Translations under genes and position numbers: made by a program
Notes under the pieces: generated by a model
The model's input: the letters and a program-made list of their open reading frames with translations, nothing else
The model's database searches: none
What the model was told of the DNA's origin: nothing
Origin: Lycocorax pyrrhopterus obiensis
Taxonomy: Eukaryota; Chordata; Aves; Passeriformes; Paradisaeidae
Length of the DNA: 64,000 nucleotides
Assembly (NCBI GenBank): GCA_014706295.1
Contig: JACSVZ010000037.1
Coordinates: 3,286,001 to 3,350,000, forward strand
Direction of reading: 5' to 3'
In this document: positions 45,309 through 57,420 of the stretch, piece after piece
Position numbering within the stretch: position 1 is the stretch's first letter
Layout: each line of letters opens with the position of its first letter

Positions 45309-48300
45309 CCCCAGTATTTGTACAGCTCCTCAGTGAGAACTTTACCTCGATGAGGGCAGAGAAATCCAAGTTTTTTAGGGTAATAAATGGACTACAAGCT
45401 CTTGGTGTGGGACAAGGAAAGGGTGGTTGGCAGTGACCTTAAAAAGGGTTAAAACTGAGACTAGGACTAGGACTAAAGCCCACTCTTTCCAGCTCTGTGC
45501 ACACTCTCCAGACTAAGAACTTCCTCCATAAATCTTGTATTTTTCTTTGTTGTAACAGAATTAATTCTCATTATTATCGTTGCTTGACTTTTACCACTCA
45601 TCTGTGTAACTCTCCTAACATTTAAGAAATAAAGGAGAATGAAATGGACTTTCCAGCTCAGGTTGATTTTATTTCTTGCCCTTTTTGGAGGTGCTCTCTC
45701 AGCTTTTAGCCAGCATTAGCTAATTCTTCCCAATAGCTGTGCAGGGTGTTTCATCTCAGAGCATCCCAAAGTGCCTGACAAAGTGCAGACTGGATCCAAT
45801 AAGTTATTCCAGTGACTCCAATAAGCTTTCCACATGGGACAGCATTATTGGACAGGGCCATGGGGCCCACAGAGGAATTTCAGCTCTCCACAAGTGTTGT
45901 ATAACAAACAGCTCTGCAGCTGGACATGGAGCTCAAACCATCCAGCAGAGAGCAAGGCTGGCAGCCCCGCCAGAGGATTTAACTTTGCAGGTCCAGAAGG
46001 GAAGACAACACATCCTGCTGGAATACAGATCTCCCTGCCAGCCCAAATTCCTCTTTTCCTTGCAGAACTAACACCTTGTGAAGTTCCTGCTGCACATTGT
46101 GCTGCTGGAGGCCTTCCACCCGCTGAGCACTATCGCAGCTGGCACTGCACAGTTCTTCCAGGGACACTGATGGAAACAGCTCCTGCTGCAGGGGCAAGGG
46201 TTTGAAGGATCAAGGCAGGATATGAAACCAAAAAGTGGCAAAAAAGTGCATTTAGCAAACTAGGATTATTGACCAGCCTGTCCAGCTCTGGTGAAAGTGC
46301 CATCTTCCCTCTTCCCTGGTGGAAATCCCACTGCCATTCCATAGCTCCTCTTCTCTGGGGTCAATCACCACCCAAATTATCCTTTCTGGAGCTGCTGTGG
46401 GCCTTTACTGGTCTCTGCTGGCAGCCTCCAGGTTATTTATTTCTGAGGCATCTTTACTTTTCTCTGTCAATGGATCTGATTTTCCAGGAGAGCAGCTGGG
46501 AACAAGGAAAAGCTCGTTTAGCACAGCAGCAGATCACTGAAATGAAATATTTTCATTGTCTTTCACTTGTCTGAAGTGAAGTCCAGCTCATCCCTGTTTC
46601 CCTTCTGCCTCCCAGTCAGGGGAGAGTTTTACCAGGGGAGAGGAACTTGTAAGTCATTAAAACAAATTTCTGAGGGGAAGAAGGAACACTGGGGACCTGA
46701 GAGAAGTAGGATAAAGACTGAAATCCACATTTCTAAGCAAAACCCTTCAATTTCCTAGAGGTCTGCACGTGGCCCTCAGCAGATGAGCTGCTCTGCAGAC
46801 AATTCCTGCAGGGAAATTGTTCAAGTGTGACTCTTTTTTTTAAAAAGTGCTGCAGCTGCTAAGGAGAGGTAGGAAAAGCAGAGGAAAGAAAAGAGATTGA
46901 GTTGTGATGAGGAGGAGCTGGGATCAACCCAATGAATTTGCCATTGATGAGGTCTGCATCCCATGGAAGTTTTGTCCTCTGTCCTCTTTCCCCCTCTCTG
47001 TAGGGCAATATCCCTCCTGAACACACATTCCTAAACGAAGAGGGGTTTGGGGAATGTCCCTGCAAACCCCCTCTGTCATTTCCCCCCAGGTTTATTTGTG
47101 TTTAGGTCCAGGGGCAGCTCCCCCGGGAGCTTCGCACAGAGGTTGCTGCAGTCAAAAGTCTTTTGCTTCCCTCTAGCGTTTAATTATTTCCTTGTCAGTC
47201 ACTGCCCAAGGTCCACTGCACACAGAGGGAGAATAAACGGGAAAAAAACCGTGCAGATCTTCCTTGCAGATGCAGGAGAAGTTTAAACTGCCTTGGATTG
47301 GGTCCTGCTCACACCCCCCGCTCGGGAGCCAGCCCACAGCCTCTCCCTTCTGAGCACTCCGTGGTTGCAGTGACATCTCTCTGCTTCTCTTTCTGGTTTG
47401 GGATCATTTCCATGTTTAGTTCACCTTCTGCATCCGTGCCAGTCTTGCCAACAACCCTCCAAGTGAAATTTTGTTCTTTTACAGATAAATCCTTGCAGGT
47501 GGATGAAAAACACCCAGGAAACCTGCGGGTGGGTGCTCAGAGCTTTGGTTCCCCTTTTGTCCCATCTCCTCACACAAACACCGATCTGCTGAGCACCCAG
47601 AGTGTGAGGAGCTCTCAGAATTCCCTGAGACAGGCAGCAAGCATTGCTGTAACTCAAAGGATGGCTTTCCAAAAGGGTTTGCTTATTCCCTGTGTGGTAA
47701 CTGCTGTGTAAATGAAGAAAAGGGTGAGCAGCTTTTACGCCTCAGGACACTCTCAGCTCCCTGCAGGGGCCAGCAAGGCTATTTCCTCTATCACAGAGAG
47801 CACAGCACTATTAGCAAGAGATTTGGTGCCTCGTATTTATTTTCTGCTGAAGTGTTAAGGCCTGAGCTCTGCAAGACACGAGGTATTAGCCCCGATGGGC
47901 CAGGGGTGTATCCTGCATTCCTGTGTCCTCTCTTTAATTGGATTAGCTGCTGGTCTGACTGCAGCATGAAAGTTATCTCCTCTCTTCTGTGCTTTCTGGA
48001 GAGCTTTCAGTGAGTCACATCCCCAGCCTGATCACGTCTGCTCCAAGGCAGTCATCTGACTATTATACAACTCGTTTTATTTCCAGTTGTCAAAAGGGAA
48101 AGCGAAGCTCAGGGAGCAGGAACAGAGCTCTCAGCAGATTCAGTCTCTGAGGGACCCACGAGGTCATTAAGGCTCAACTGAAGAGACCAAAGGGTTGGGT
48201 GTTAATGTTTTGCCTGAGTTTCACGTTGCAGAAACTCCATAAAGCTCAGGATCTCACAAAATCTGCTCATGCCAGAGTTCTGATCCCACCAAAGGGAACT

Positions 48301-48475
48301 TTCCCGTTCCTGTGTGGTGGGACTGATGGATTCATGGTGCACTTTCTCAGGTGCTTGCAGAGCCCTAACACCTGGCAGGACAGAAAGCTGAACTCCTATT
48401 TTTACAGAAATCTCCAGTATTCTCAGAATTCCAAAATCAAGAGTGAGAAACGCTTGAGCATCTTGAGAAGCACTA

Positions 48476-48512
48476 AAGAAATAGAAATAGAAATAGAAAT
48501 AGAAATAAAAAT
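48476..48512 (+). repeat. (AAATAG)n microsatellite
   Basis: About five units of the hexamer, ending in a degenerate A/T stretch. Confidence 0.85.
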
Positions 48513-49243
48513 ATCTCTTGAAAATGACTCTTTGAGGTGCACTGAATTGGCGATTCCTGATTCAAACCAGCACCAAATCTGTGGTTACATGATGAGGACT
48601 AAGGCCATGCCTCGCCCTTGCTGGTTGTCCTGTTTGATGGTCACACATTCAGCAGGGATGAGTGGCAGGAATGTCAGCTGGATGTGATTTTGTAATTACT
48701 TCACTCTACCAGCAATGGCAGCAGATAATTGACGATGTTTTGGTTTCTCAGTATTGTTAAACCTTGTTAAATTGTGGATTATCCAGCCCCAGCTCCGTGC
48801 AGGAGAATTTGGGAGTGGTATCAGTTCAGGTGGTGCTGGTAGCACCTGGCAATGATTAAACTTTCAGAAAACTGAAAAGAACATTCCCAGACCTTCTGGC
48901 AACCTCTGACACAGTTGGGCTCCTGTGTTTGGTGCTGGTAGAAAAATCCTTGCAGTGCCACAGGTAATTCAGTCACTGAGCTGTGATTTGCCCCTTCAGA
49001 GAGCAGCTGAGCATCCTGAGAGGTGAATGTGCCCTTTCCTTGCAAGGTAAAACAGAACATCATTAGCTTGGGGTTTAACTGGAAAAGAATTTTTTTAATA
49101 AGCAGGAGATTCTTTGAGACCTAAGGACACTACTCTGAAATCTTCATTTTCTGGTTGCGATATTTTGGGGGATTTCTAGAAATAAAGGTGGAATTCTTTC
49201 CAAATACATCACCTGCATGGCACTAAGGAGTTTTTTTCTGATT

Positions 49244-50036
49244 CTGTGGTCCCCACCTGTTTCCCATCCCCATCCCCACTCCCATCCCCATCCCTGTCCC
49301 ATCCCCTTTCCCTTGTCTTTACCCTTCCCCTTCTTCGTCCTGTCCCGTTCCACTTCCACATCTCCTCGCCCGTTTCCATTCTGCTTCCCATCCCCTTTCC
49401 CATCCTCATTCCCTTTCCTATCCCCATCCCCTTTCCTTTTCCCATCCCCATTCCCTTCCCATCCCCTTTGCTTCTCCCATCCGCATTCCCTTTCCCTCCC
49501 TATCCCCATCCTCACCGCCATCCCCTTCCTCCTCTCCCCTTTCCCTTCCCCTCCTCTCCCCTTTCCCTCATCCCCATCCTTTTTTCCCCCTTTCCCATCC
49601 CATCCTCTCCCCTTTCCCTCATCCCCACCCTTTTTTCCCCTTTCCCATCCCATCCTCTCCCCTTTCCCTCATCCCCATCCTTTTTTCCCCCTTTCCCATC
49701 CCATCCTCTCCCCTTTCCCTCATCCCCATCCTTTTTTTCCCTTTCCCATCCCCTCCTCTCCCCTTTCCCTCATCCCCATCCTTTTTTCCCCCTTTCCCAT
49801 CCCATCCTCTCCCCTTTCCCTCATCCCCATCCTTTTTTCCCCCTTTCCCATCCCATCCTCTCCCCTTTCCCTCATCCCCATCCTTTTTTCCCCCTTTCCC
49901 ATCCCATCCTCTCCCCTTTCCCTCATCCCCATCCTTTTTTTCCCTTTCCCATCCCATCCTCTCCCCCTTCCCTCATCCCCATCCTTATTCCCATCCCCTT
50001 TCCCACCCGTCCCCACCCCATCCCACCGCCATCCCC
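49244..50036 (+). repeat. C/T-rich array with a 51-bp satellite, upstream of DVL1
   Basis: The first 300 bp are irregular (T)CCCCATCCCC(TTTCC) units. From about 49560 to 49990 about eight 51-bp units follow, each holding CATCCCCATCCTTTTTTCCC, CTTTCCCATCCCATCCTC and TCCCCTTTCCCT. The complementary strand is full of GGG and GGGG runs 3-8 nt apart. Frames on both strands stay open through the array. It abuts the DVL1 CpG island. Confidence 0.93.
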
Positions 50037-50398
50037 GCTGCCTGGGCCGTGCTGCCGCCGGGCCGGCAGGGGCGGTGTGCGGGCGCTGCGGGCGCGGAGC
50101 GGGGGCGCGGAGGAGCGGGCGGAGGGCGCTGCCCGGGGCCGCCCCGCTCCCCTCACGCCGGGCCCGCCGCCCCCGGCCCGGGCAGCGCTGCAGCGGCGGC
50201 GGCGGCGGCGCAGCGAGGCCGGCGGGGCGGCCGGAGGATGCGGGCGGGGCGGGCGCGCTGCCGTTCCCGGGTCGGGCAGCTAGAGAGCAGTGCAGGGAGC
50301 GCCAGCCCGAGCCGCGAGCTCCCTTCCTGTGGGCAAGGCCGAGAGCGGAGCCGAGCGCCGGCCGAGGCCCGGGCCGGCCGCCCCCGCTCCACTCGCCC
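50037..50398 (+). promoter_or_regulatory. DVL1: CpG island and 5' UTR region of DVL1
   Basis: Extremely GC- and CpG-rich from about 50037, continuing to about 51020 past exon 1. It contains several GGGCGG Sp1-type boxes (for example near 50108 and 50225) and no TATA box, as expected for a housekeeping-type start. The transcription start is presumably between about 50050 and 50350. An ATG at 50238 opens a frame that overlaps the DVL1 start (see separate entry). Confidence 0.8.
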
Positions 50399-50456
50399 AT
50401 GGCGGAGACTAAGATCATCTACCACATCGACGAGGAGGAGACGCCGTACCTGGTGA
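50238..50456 (+). other. Possible upstream ORF overlapping the DVL1 start codon
   Basis: ATG at 50238 (GAGGATGC context) opens 72 Arg/Ser/Pro-rich codons and ends at 50456, 55 nt beyond the DVL1 start in a different frame. If the DVL1 mRNA begins upstream of 50238 this frame would compete with DVL1 initiation. The product itself looks like translated CpG-island sequence. Confidence 0.3.
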
Positions 50457-50568
50457 AGCTGCCCGTGCCGCCGGAGAAAGTCACGCTGGCCGATTTCAAA
50501 AATGTCCTCAGCAACCGGCCCGTGCACAGCTACAAGTTCTTCTTCAAGTCCATGGACCAGGATTTCGG
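50399..50568 (+). CDS. DVL1: Dishevelled 1, first coding exon (5' part of gene)
   Basis: ATG at 50399 (CCCATGG, strong context) opens [20 protein letters not shown] and continues to SMDQDFG at residue 57, where donor GTGAGC at 50569 interrupts the glycine codon in phase 2, the position used in vertebrate DVL genes. These residues are the first two thirds of the DIX domain, which polymerises head-to-tail to build Wnt signalosomes with Axin. The PDZ and DEP domains and the rest lie beyond the window. DVL proteins are cytoplasmic transducers between Frizzled and the beta-catenin destruction complex. DVL1 rather than DVL2 or DVL3 is inferred from [28 protein letters not shown] wording (read in halves) and above all from the MXRA8 neighbour. 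The same frame is open far upstream through the C/T satellite; that extension is not credible. Confidence 0.95.
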
Positions 50569-51017
50569 GTGAGCGGCCGCGCTCCGGGCGCATCCCCGGC
50601 CCTCGGTGCCCTCTCTCCGCCGCGGGCCGGGCAGGGCTCGGAGCATCCCCGGGGCACCTGCCGGGCTCGGCCCGGGCCGGCCCCGCTCGGCACCGGCAGC
50701 GCCGCGAACATGGCGGGCGCGCCGGGCCGGCCCCGCCGCGGGCTCGGGGCTGCCGCGATCGCGCCCCGCGATGCCCCGGGAGCCTCCCGTGCCCCCGGCA
50801 GGAGCCCCCCGGGCCCGCCCGGAGCTGTCGCGGTGCCCCCGGGCCCGGGCCGAGGCGGCGGGGACGGGCGGCCGCAGCTGTCACAGCGCCCGGGGAGGCC
50901 GCGGGAGCGCCCGGGCAGGGCGGGCGTGCCGGAGGGGCCGCGGGGCGCTGGGCCGGGGCGAGCGCGGAGGGGTCGGGGGGAGGAGAGGGGCGATCCCGGG
51001 GCAGCGCCGGGACGGCG

Positions 51018-51510
51018 GCTGTCAAAGCTCGGGGGTCGAACGGGTGACAGACGGTCCCGGTCGAACGGGCGTGAAATGGTCAGTGGTTAAATGAGGGACA
51101 AGTGGTCAGTGGTCAGACGGGCGTGAAATGGTCAGTGGTCAAAGAGGTGATAAGTGGCTGGTGGTCAAATGAATGTCAAATGGTCAGTGGTCAAACGGGT
51201 GACAAGTGGTCAGGGGTCAAACGGTGCCAGGGGCTGCGCTCAGACAGCGACTGTCAGATCCGCTGGGGTCAAACGGGTGTCAGGCGGCCCAAGGTCAAAC
51301 GGGAGTGAAATGGTCAGTGGTCAAACAGGTGTCAGGTGGTCAGGGGTCAAACGGGTGTCACCCAGTCCTTGTTCGAATGGGTGACAAGCGCTCGGTGGTC
51401 ACACGGCTCCAGGGGCTGCGCTCGGCCAGCAGCTGTCAAACCCTCGGTGGTCACACGGCTGCCAGATGGTCAGTGGTCAAACAGGTGACAAGTGGTCAGT
51501 GGCCAAACGT
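51018..51510 (+). repeat. Degenerate ~26-bp GGTCAAACGGGTGxCAxxTGG repeat
   Basis: About 16-17 imperfect units of TGGTCAAACGGGTGACAAG with GTGGTCAG or variants, starting at the edge of the CpG island. Two units carry the same insert (CCAGGGGCTGCGCTC, near 51227 and 51410), indicating higher-order duplication. Units are full of GGTCA motifs. Confidence 0.9.
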
Positions 51511-52823
51511 CCACTTCCAAGGGCACGTGCTGAACTGGGAGTGCTGGAGAAGACCAGGGCCGGACTTTGAAATGACCTCTGTGGTGACCAGAGGCAGCTC
51601 TGTGACCGGAGCCAGGGGATGTTTGACATGGTTCTGGTCCCTGCACACCAGTGTGGCTTGCGTGCCACCGGGCTTAGCGACAGCCAGAATAAAACAAACC
51701 AATAAAAGTCCCTTTGACAGTTTGCCAGACAGTAACTTTCAAAATGTATTAATCCTTTTGTAGCAAATCACTTCTCTTTGTACTCACATCTGTCGCTGGC
51801 GAGGCAATTTTGCACAGTTAAATGCCTTGCCAGGAAAAAAAAGGGAGCAGGTTTGTGGGAAACCCGTGCGGACCTGACTCCAAAGTAACGCCGTGGCTGA
51901 GGTGCAGGTTTTATGTTTGGTGAGATGGATCACCCCAAGCATCCTTTGACGTGTTGTGCAGCCTCTTTCTTATCCCTGAGACCCGAAGCCTTTCATGTTG
52001 ATTGTGTTTTTATCCCTGGTGGAATGTGGATATTGTTTGTTGACACGTATTTCTGATGTGGCGAGTTGTTAGTGTTGGCTTGTAACCATAGGAGTGTTCG
52101 TGGATTGACTTCTTGTTTTTCTGAGTTGTGCAAACATTTTTTTTGGGGGGGGGAACAACCGTACAAAATGTTTGTTTTCAAAATAAATGTCTTTTAAATC
52201 AACTATTGGTAAATTTTTCTCCTCCGTGCCCGTTGTCATAGAAATTCCCAGTTGTTTTTGTGGTGTGATTTCACTAAAGGAGGTTGGGATTGTTCAGGCA
52301 GCATCTGCATCATTCCCACTGCCACAGAAATTTAGGATTAGGAAACATAAACCATGCCGAGGCATCTTGAACACGCAGGGGTGTTTTGGTCTATGACCAG
52401 GAAACTGAGTTAGTAACAAACCCTAGGGTGGATTTTCTTTTTAGTCTCAGAATTAGGGTGAAATTTGTCTGTTGTTCCTGGAAATGGAGATGATGGAAGA
52501 CGAAGGGCTGCAAGGATCAGGACCTGGAAACTCTGTCCCTGTTATTTAACCAACAGTCTCAAACCCAACTGCTGAAAGCATTCGGGTGACAATCCATTGC
52601 CTTGAGACAGCTCAGAGTGACTCTGCACGTGGATCTCCTGAGCTGTCAGATCTTTGTTTGCTTTGGTTTTGTATGTCTTGTTCCTTGTGTGTTTGTGCCT
52701 CTCTGAATCCGAAATATTTGGGAAAATTGGAAGAAAATTTAGGTGAGTTTTGTCTGTCTTAGTGAGTGTTAACAGTAAATATGGGCTTTGTTTTCATCAT
52801 CTCATCTGCAAACTGACTTTGTA

Positions 52824-53075
52824 GAATCGTGGAATATCCTGAGCTGGAAGGGATCATCCAGTCCAGCTTCTGGCCCTGCCCAGACACCTTAAAATCCCAC
52901 CCTGTGCATCCCTGGGAGCGTTGTCCAAACCCTCCTGCAGCTCTCGGGGCCGTGCCCATTCCCTGGGGAGCCTGGGCAGTGCCCAGCACCCTGTGGGGGA
53001 AGAACCTTTCCCCAAAATCCATCCCAACTTCCCTGGCACAGCTCCATCCTTTTAATTGTTGCAAACAGGCAATTC
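52824..53075 (-). mobile_element. CR1 LINE 3' end in DVL1 intron 1
   Basis: Minus-strand copy of the second CR1 subfamily, matching the one at 30955-31182: TAGAATCGTGGAATATCCTG, AAATCCCACCCTGTGCATCC, CTGGGAGCGTTGTCCAAACC, GGGGGAAGAACCTTTCCCC. Confidence 0.9.
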
Positions 53076-55184
53076 CAGCTGCTGTTGCCACAAACCATAA
53101 CAGAACTGTGTCTCTCTAATTTCTCCCTTATGTGCCTGAAAATCTCTTCCAGAGCAGCTCTTCCCTGGATATTCTGTAAGTGGAGCTGCAGGGACATTTT
53201 GGGTGTCCCTGTGGTGTCCTGGTGTCCTTCCTGGTTGTGCCGAGCTGGGATTTGGCTTGGTCACTTGGCAGGGCAGTCCCTAAATCCCAGTGTGGACTGT
53301 GAAATGTGAAAAGCACTCCTTGTGTTGGGAAAGCAAATGTTTTCCTGGAGAATTGGAGCCTCCTTGGGAAGCCAGGGATCGGGAACTGACTCCTTGCCAT
53401 TCTGCACATGCTGTTGTAATTAAGGCACGGCCTTTCCTGGATCCTGGAATAATGGAATAAATAATGTTCAGAAACAGTGGATGTGCTGAATGGTTCCCAA
53501 CTGTGAAAGATGGGTGGCTAAGGGTTGGGATGGAGCTGGGTCGTGGATGTGTTATGGAATTAAAGCCCTGTGTTCTGTGTACCTGTGCTGGGTCCAGCTT
53601 TGCTCCTTGGAAGGTGCAGGAGGAGGTGTGGGAGCGTCACATTCCCTTCTGAACTTTGCTTACAGTTTAATTTACTGCTCTGCCACTTTCCCCTGTGCCA
53701 CTTCATTCCCAAGGGTGATTTCTTCCCTAGCTCATGAAGGGCTTTACTCTGCATTCCTGCTGGCTCCATCTGTGGACATGATGCTGTTTTTAAGATGCAG
53801 GATGTCCAGCTGTGCTCTGGCATTAATGCTCAACCCTTGGAAGTGCTTTGTAGCTTCTGTTTTTATTCTGGTTGGTGGGAAACGAAGCAGGGACATGAGA
53901 GGATCAGCCTCATTAATGTGACAGCATCCACCAGCAGTGAAATTGAGGAAAGGTGATGTCTGAGGTATGTTTTTATAGACAAGGAGCTGTGTCATCAGCT
54001 GATTTAATTAATTCCAGCCACTGATTCTTTCCTCAGGGCAAAGCTCAGAGGTCACTTCCCATCACTGACATTGTTGATTCTCAGGTTCCAGCCCCACACA
54101 TCCTTGCAGGAACACACAATGCAATTCTGTTAATTCTTTGATGATTGAAAAAATGACAGCTAATGAATACATCTAAAATAAAACTGTAGCTTGTGATGCC
54201 TGAGCTCTCATGACTGAAACGGTGACAGCTGTGTGGGATCCAAATGATTCATAATGAATCTGTGTGACAGATCCTACAAGAGGAATTCCTATCTGTCTGC
54301 TTTTAAATATTTGGTATTTCCAGAGCTTTGCTTGTAAAACACTATCAGTGACTTCCAGAAGTACTAAATGATGAATGTGGAGGATCCAGGCGTTCCCCTG
54401 TGTTTCATTTTCTACACAACAACCTGGTTTGAGACTTTGCTGTTCCAGTGTGGGATGTGATGCTGTGGCAGGAGAGGTTCAGGGAAGAACTGAACCATCT
54501 TAAAGATGTGGTCTGTCCAAAATGGGATAAGTATTCCCTCTGTGCATTGTTGTGGTTCCTGTGCTCTGTTCATTCCCCCTGTGAGGGAGGCAGGAAGAGT
54601 CCATGGAATACCAGAGTGTGTCTGTTGTGCCACCCTTTGGGTGAGGTTCAAATCCTCATTCTTTCCATTGTGTGAACTAATACTCCTCTGATTATACTTC
54701 TTCAGGGAGTACTCTGAGGAGTGGCTTTTTAAGCATTCCTTTGGTATCAGCAGAAGAGCTTCCTTTCAAACTGCACTTTGAGGTGCAGCTGGTTTTGTGC
54801 AGAAATTGCTTTTCTTGGTTGAGAACTGGCGAGAAAATGGGACTTAAAGCAGTAGGAATCCAGTTTGGGATTGGGGTTGTGAGCTGAATGGGGTAATTTT
54901 TAATAGGAGAGGGACATGGGAAGCAGTGTTTTGTGCCTTTTCTCATGGAGGCAGTGCAGCATCCCTGTTTTCACCCCTGCCCTAAGAGGAGTTAGAAACA
55001 GGAGTCCTAACTGGCAGATGTCTTGCTGTGCTGTAATTTCATAATTGGGAAAGCTTTTAGAGACAGGATGTTTTTTTTAAATGCACAGAATAATTTTAGG
55101 GGGAGAAATAAAAGTAAGAGTTGCTTATTTATCCACGAGGCTCGGACAGTTTACAGAGACTGTTTGCAAGAGTTTGTAGTGACA

Positions 55185-55437
55185 GGACAAGAGGGAATGG
55201 CTTCAGCCTGACAGAGGGCAGGGTTGGATGGGATATTGGGAAGGAATTCTTCCCTAGGAGGGTGGGGAGGCCCTGGCACAGATTTCCCAAAAAATCTGTG
55301 GTTGCCCCATCCCTGGAAGTGCCCAAGGCCAGGTGGGAGCAACCTGGGACAGTGGAAGGTGTCCCTGCCCGGGCAGGGGGTGGAACTGGATGAGCTTTAA
55401 GATCCATTCCAACCCAAACCCTTCTGGGATTTTCTGA
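55185..55437 (+). mobile_element. CR1-like 3' end in DVL1 intron 1
   Basis: Sense order: GGACAAGAGGGAATGGCTTC, GGTTGGATGGGATATTGGG, AAGGAATTCTTCCCTAGGAG, GGTTGCCCCATCCCTGGAAG, GATGAGCTTTAAGATCCATT + CCAACCCAAACC. The layout is that of a CR1 3' UTR of another subfamily. Confidence 0.82.
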
Positions 55438-57299
55438 TATTTAAAGTGCCATTTGGACACTGGACATCAATAGTTTGGAAAACCCAGTAGAGTTGGGTGT
55501 TACACCCACAGAATTCCACGGTCGCTGAATGAAATCCGTTGCAAAAATCCAGCAAGCAAAGCAATGTCAGATAAAAACCTGGAAGCCTCATTTCTTCCTG
55601 CTCTCTGTTATCAGAGCCACAGAGTTCCAGACTCTGAGCAGGGAAAGTTTTTTGGGCTGAGTTCTGTGCTTGGAAAACTGTTTCCAGGCTTATCCAGGGA
55701 TATGCAGCAGCCTGGACAAAAGGATTCTGCCTTTTAGGTGGACTCTGCTGTGTGAGGCCACAATTTTGGGTTGGGTTTTTTTTTTGGGGTAGTTGCTGCA
55801 AAACAGATTTTAATGAGGTATTTTTGCTGGTGTTTTTAAGGAGACCCTCTCAAGACTAAAGAGCCACATGAAAGGATGCCTCCCTCCATCCTTGTTTGAA
55901 AACTGAGCAAGCAGGTGACAGAGGCTGATATAGGTCAGTTACAGGTAGGAGTTTGTCTTTTTTGAAACAGAATAAAATAAAATTAAACCAAGGCAAGTGG
56001 TTCTTATTTGCTTTAGAAAACATGGAGCTGGCAGGGGAACGTGCAGAGGGGGGGCATGTGCTAAAAATAACAGTTTAGGAAAATGATCTTTGCAGCTTTG
56101 TGACAGGGATTGATGCCCACAGAGGGAGCCTGGATGGATCAGAACCAGGCCAGGGGATGTTGAGGCAACTGCAACCATCAAAGCTCTGGCAAGAATTTTC
56201 AGCTGTGCAGATGGAAAGTTTCAGAAATGCTGCTTTAGGGAGAGCCAAGTGTGGGTTGGATGTGAGGGCCTGGGGAGCAGCCAGGGAATTCAAGGTGATG
56301 TCCAGGTTACAGAGCTGAAGGATGGGCTCAGGTAGATCTGCCTGGAACCTTTTTTGGGGTTTGCCATGGAACCTTTGGCACTGAAATAGGAGCAAGGCAA
56401 TTTTTGCAAAGAAACCATATAGAATTTCCTCCTCTGTGCTTGTTTTCCCATGTGCACCCCGTCTCCTCCTCTTCATTTTGTCTCTTTTACCCTCAGCGTT
56501 ATTGAGGGTGTTTTTAGGAGAGTGAAGAAGTAGTTCCATGAGGGCAGAACTAATAAAAACAGGTTTTCTCAAGGTTCATGTCCTCTCAGTGTTTACCTGC
56601 TGTATTTTCTCTGTTCCCTCATCAGTGAGTAGTTGTTCAGAGACTGAGAAAAATAGAGTTTATTTGCACACAGGTCGGGGCTGCAGCTGCTCATTCAGCC
56701 CCATAATTTACCATACAGACCTTTGCAAATGCCTGTGGCACAGTTACTGAAAATATCTTTTGGCCAGCAGCACATGGAGCAACAAGTGGGTTTCTTGTAA
56801 AAGGGTTTTTTTCCCCTACTTTTGGCCAGGTTTGCCTGGAGGGGAATGATTGATTGTGTAATAGCCCAACTGGCTGCAGGTCAGGCTGGGACAGCTGCTC
56901 TGGGGTGTAAACAGGCAGGCCTGAGCCAGGAGATGAATGTGAGGAGTGTCACAGTCCAGGGGTGACATCCACCACCCTTCTGCCCTGCTTTGCCAGCCCT
57001 GACTCTGTCTAGGACTGATCCAACACCTGGTGAAGTCACTAAGGGGATTTTTCTCAAATACATTGAATTTTGAGCCATTTTCCAGCTGAACTGTTCTGTC
57101 ACATGAGCAATGTGTGGCTTGCAGTGGGAGGAGAAAGCTTTTTAATGAAGGCTTTTCTCAAAACCCCACAGATGGCTGAGTAGATTTTGTTGTGAAGATG
57201 CTTAATTTTCGTCAGGTCTTTGAGACAGCTCCCAAACCTGAGTCTGGGGGCTCTGGCTGTGCAGTTCAGTGGCTCTTTCCAGCTTTTATTCTACACACT

Positions 57300-57420
57300 T
57301 GCTCAGCTTGGAAAAGATCCTTAAAATCATGGGGTCCAACCTTTCACCAGCACTGCCAGGTCCATCCCTGAACCATGTCTCTAAGTGACTTTAAGTCCCC
57401 AGCTTGATTCAATCAAATAA
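57300..57420 (-). mobile_element. CR1 tail remnant in DVL1 intron 1
   Basis: Minus-strand pieces CTTGGAAAAGATCCTTAAAA, TCATGGGGTCCAACCTTTCA and CTGAACCATGTCTCTAAGTG match the end of a CR1 3' UTR; short and decayed. Confidence 0.7.

Larger units (their letters stand above)
42366..49243. other. Intergenic region MXRA8-DVL1
   Basis: No gene supported on either strand. It contains the minisatellites and microsatellites listed separately, a G-rich telomere-like patch near 43295-43330 (GGGTGAGGGTGAGGGTGG), and otherwise unremarkable unique sequence with short chance reading frames. No splice-linked pair of frames resembling a known family was found. Confidence 0.6.

Noticed and set aside
49217..50572. 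451-codon + frame running through the C/T satellite into DVL1 in frame
   Set aside because: Most of it is translated 51-bp repeat (Pro/Ser/Phe-rich) and CpG island. DVL1 proteins start at MAETK, and the ATG at 50399 has strong context, so this is not an N-terminal extension.
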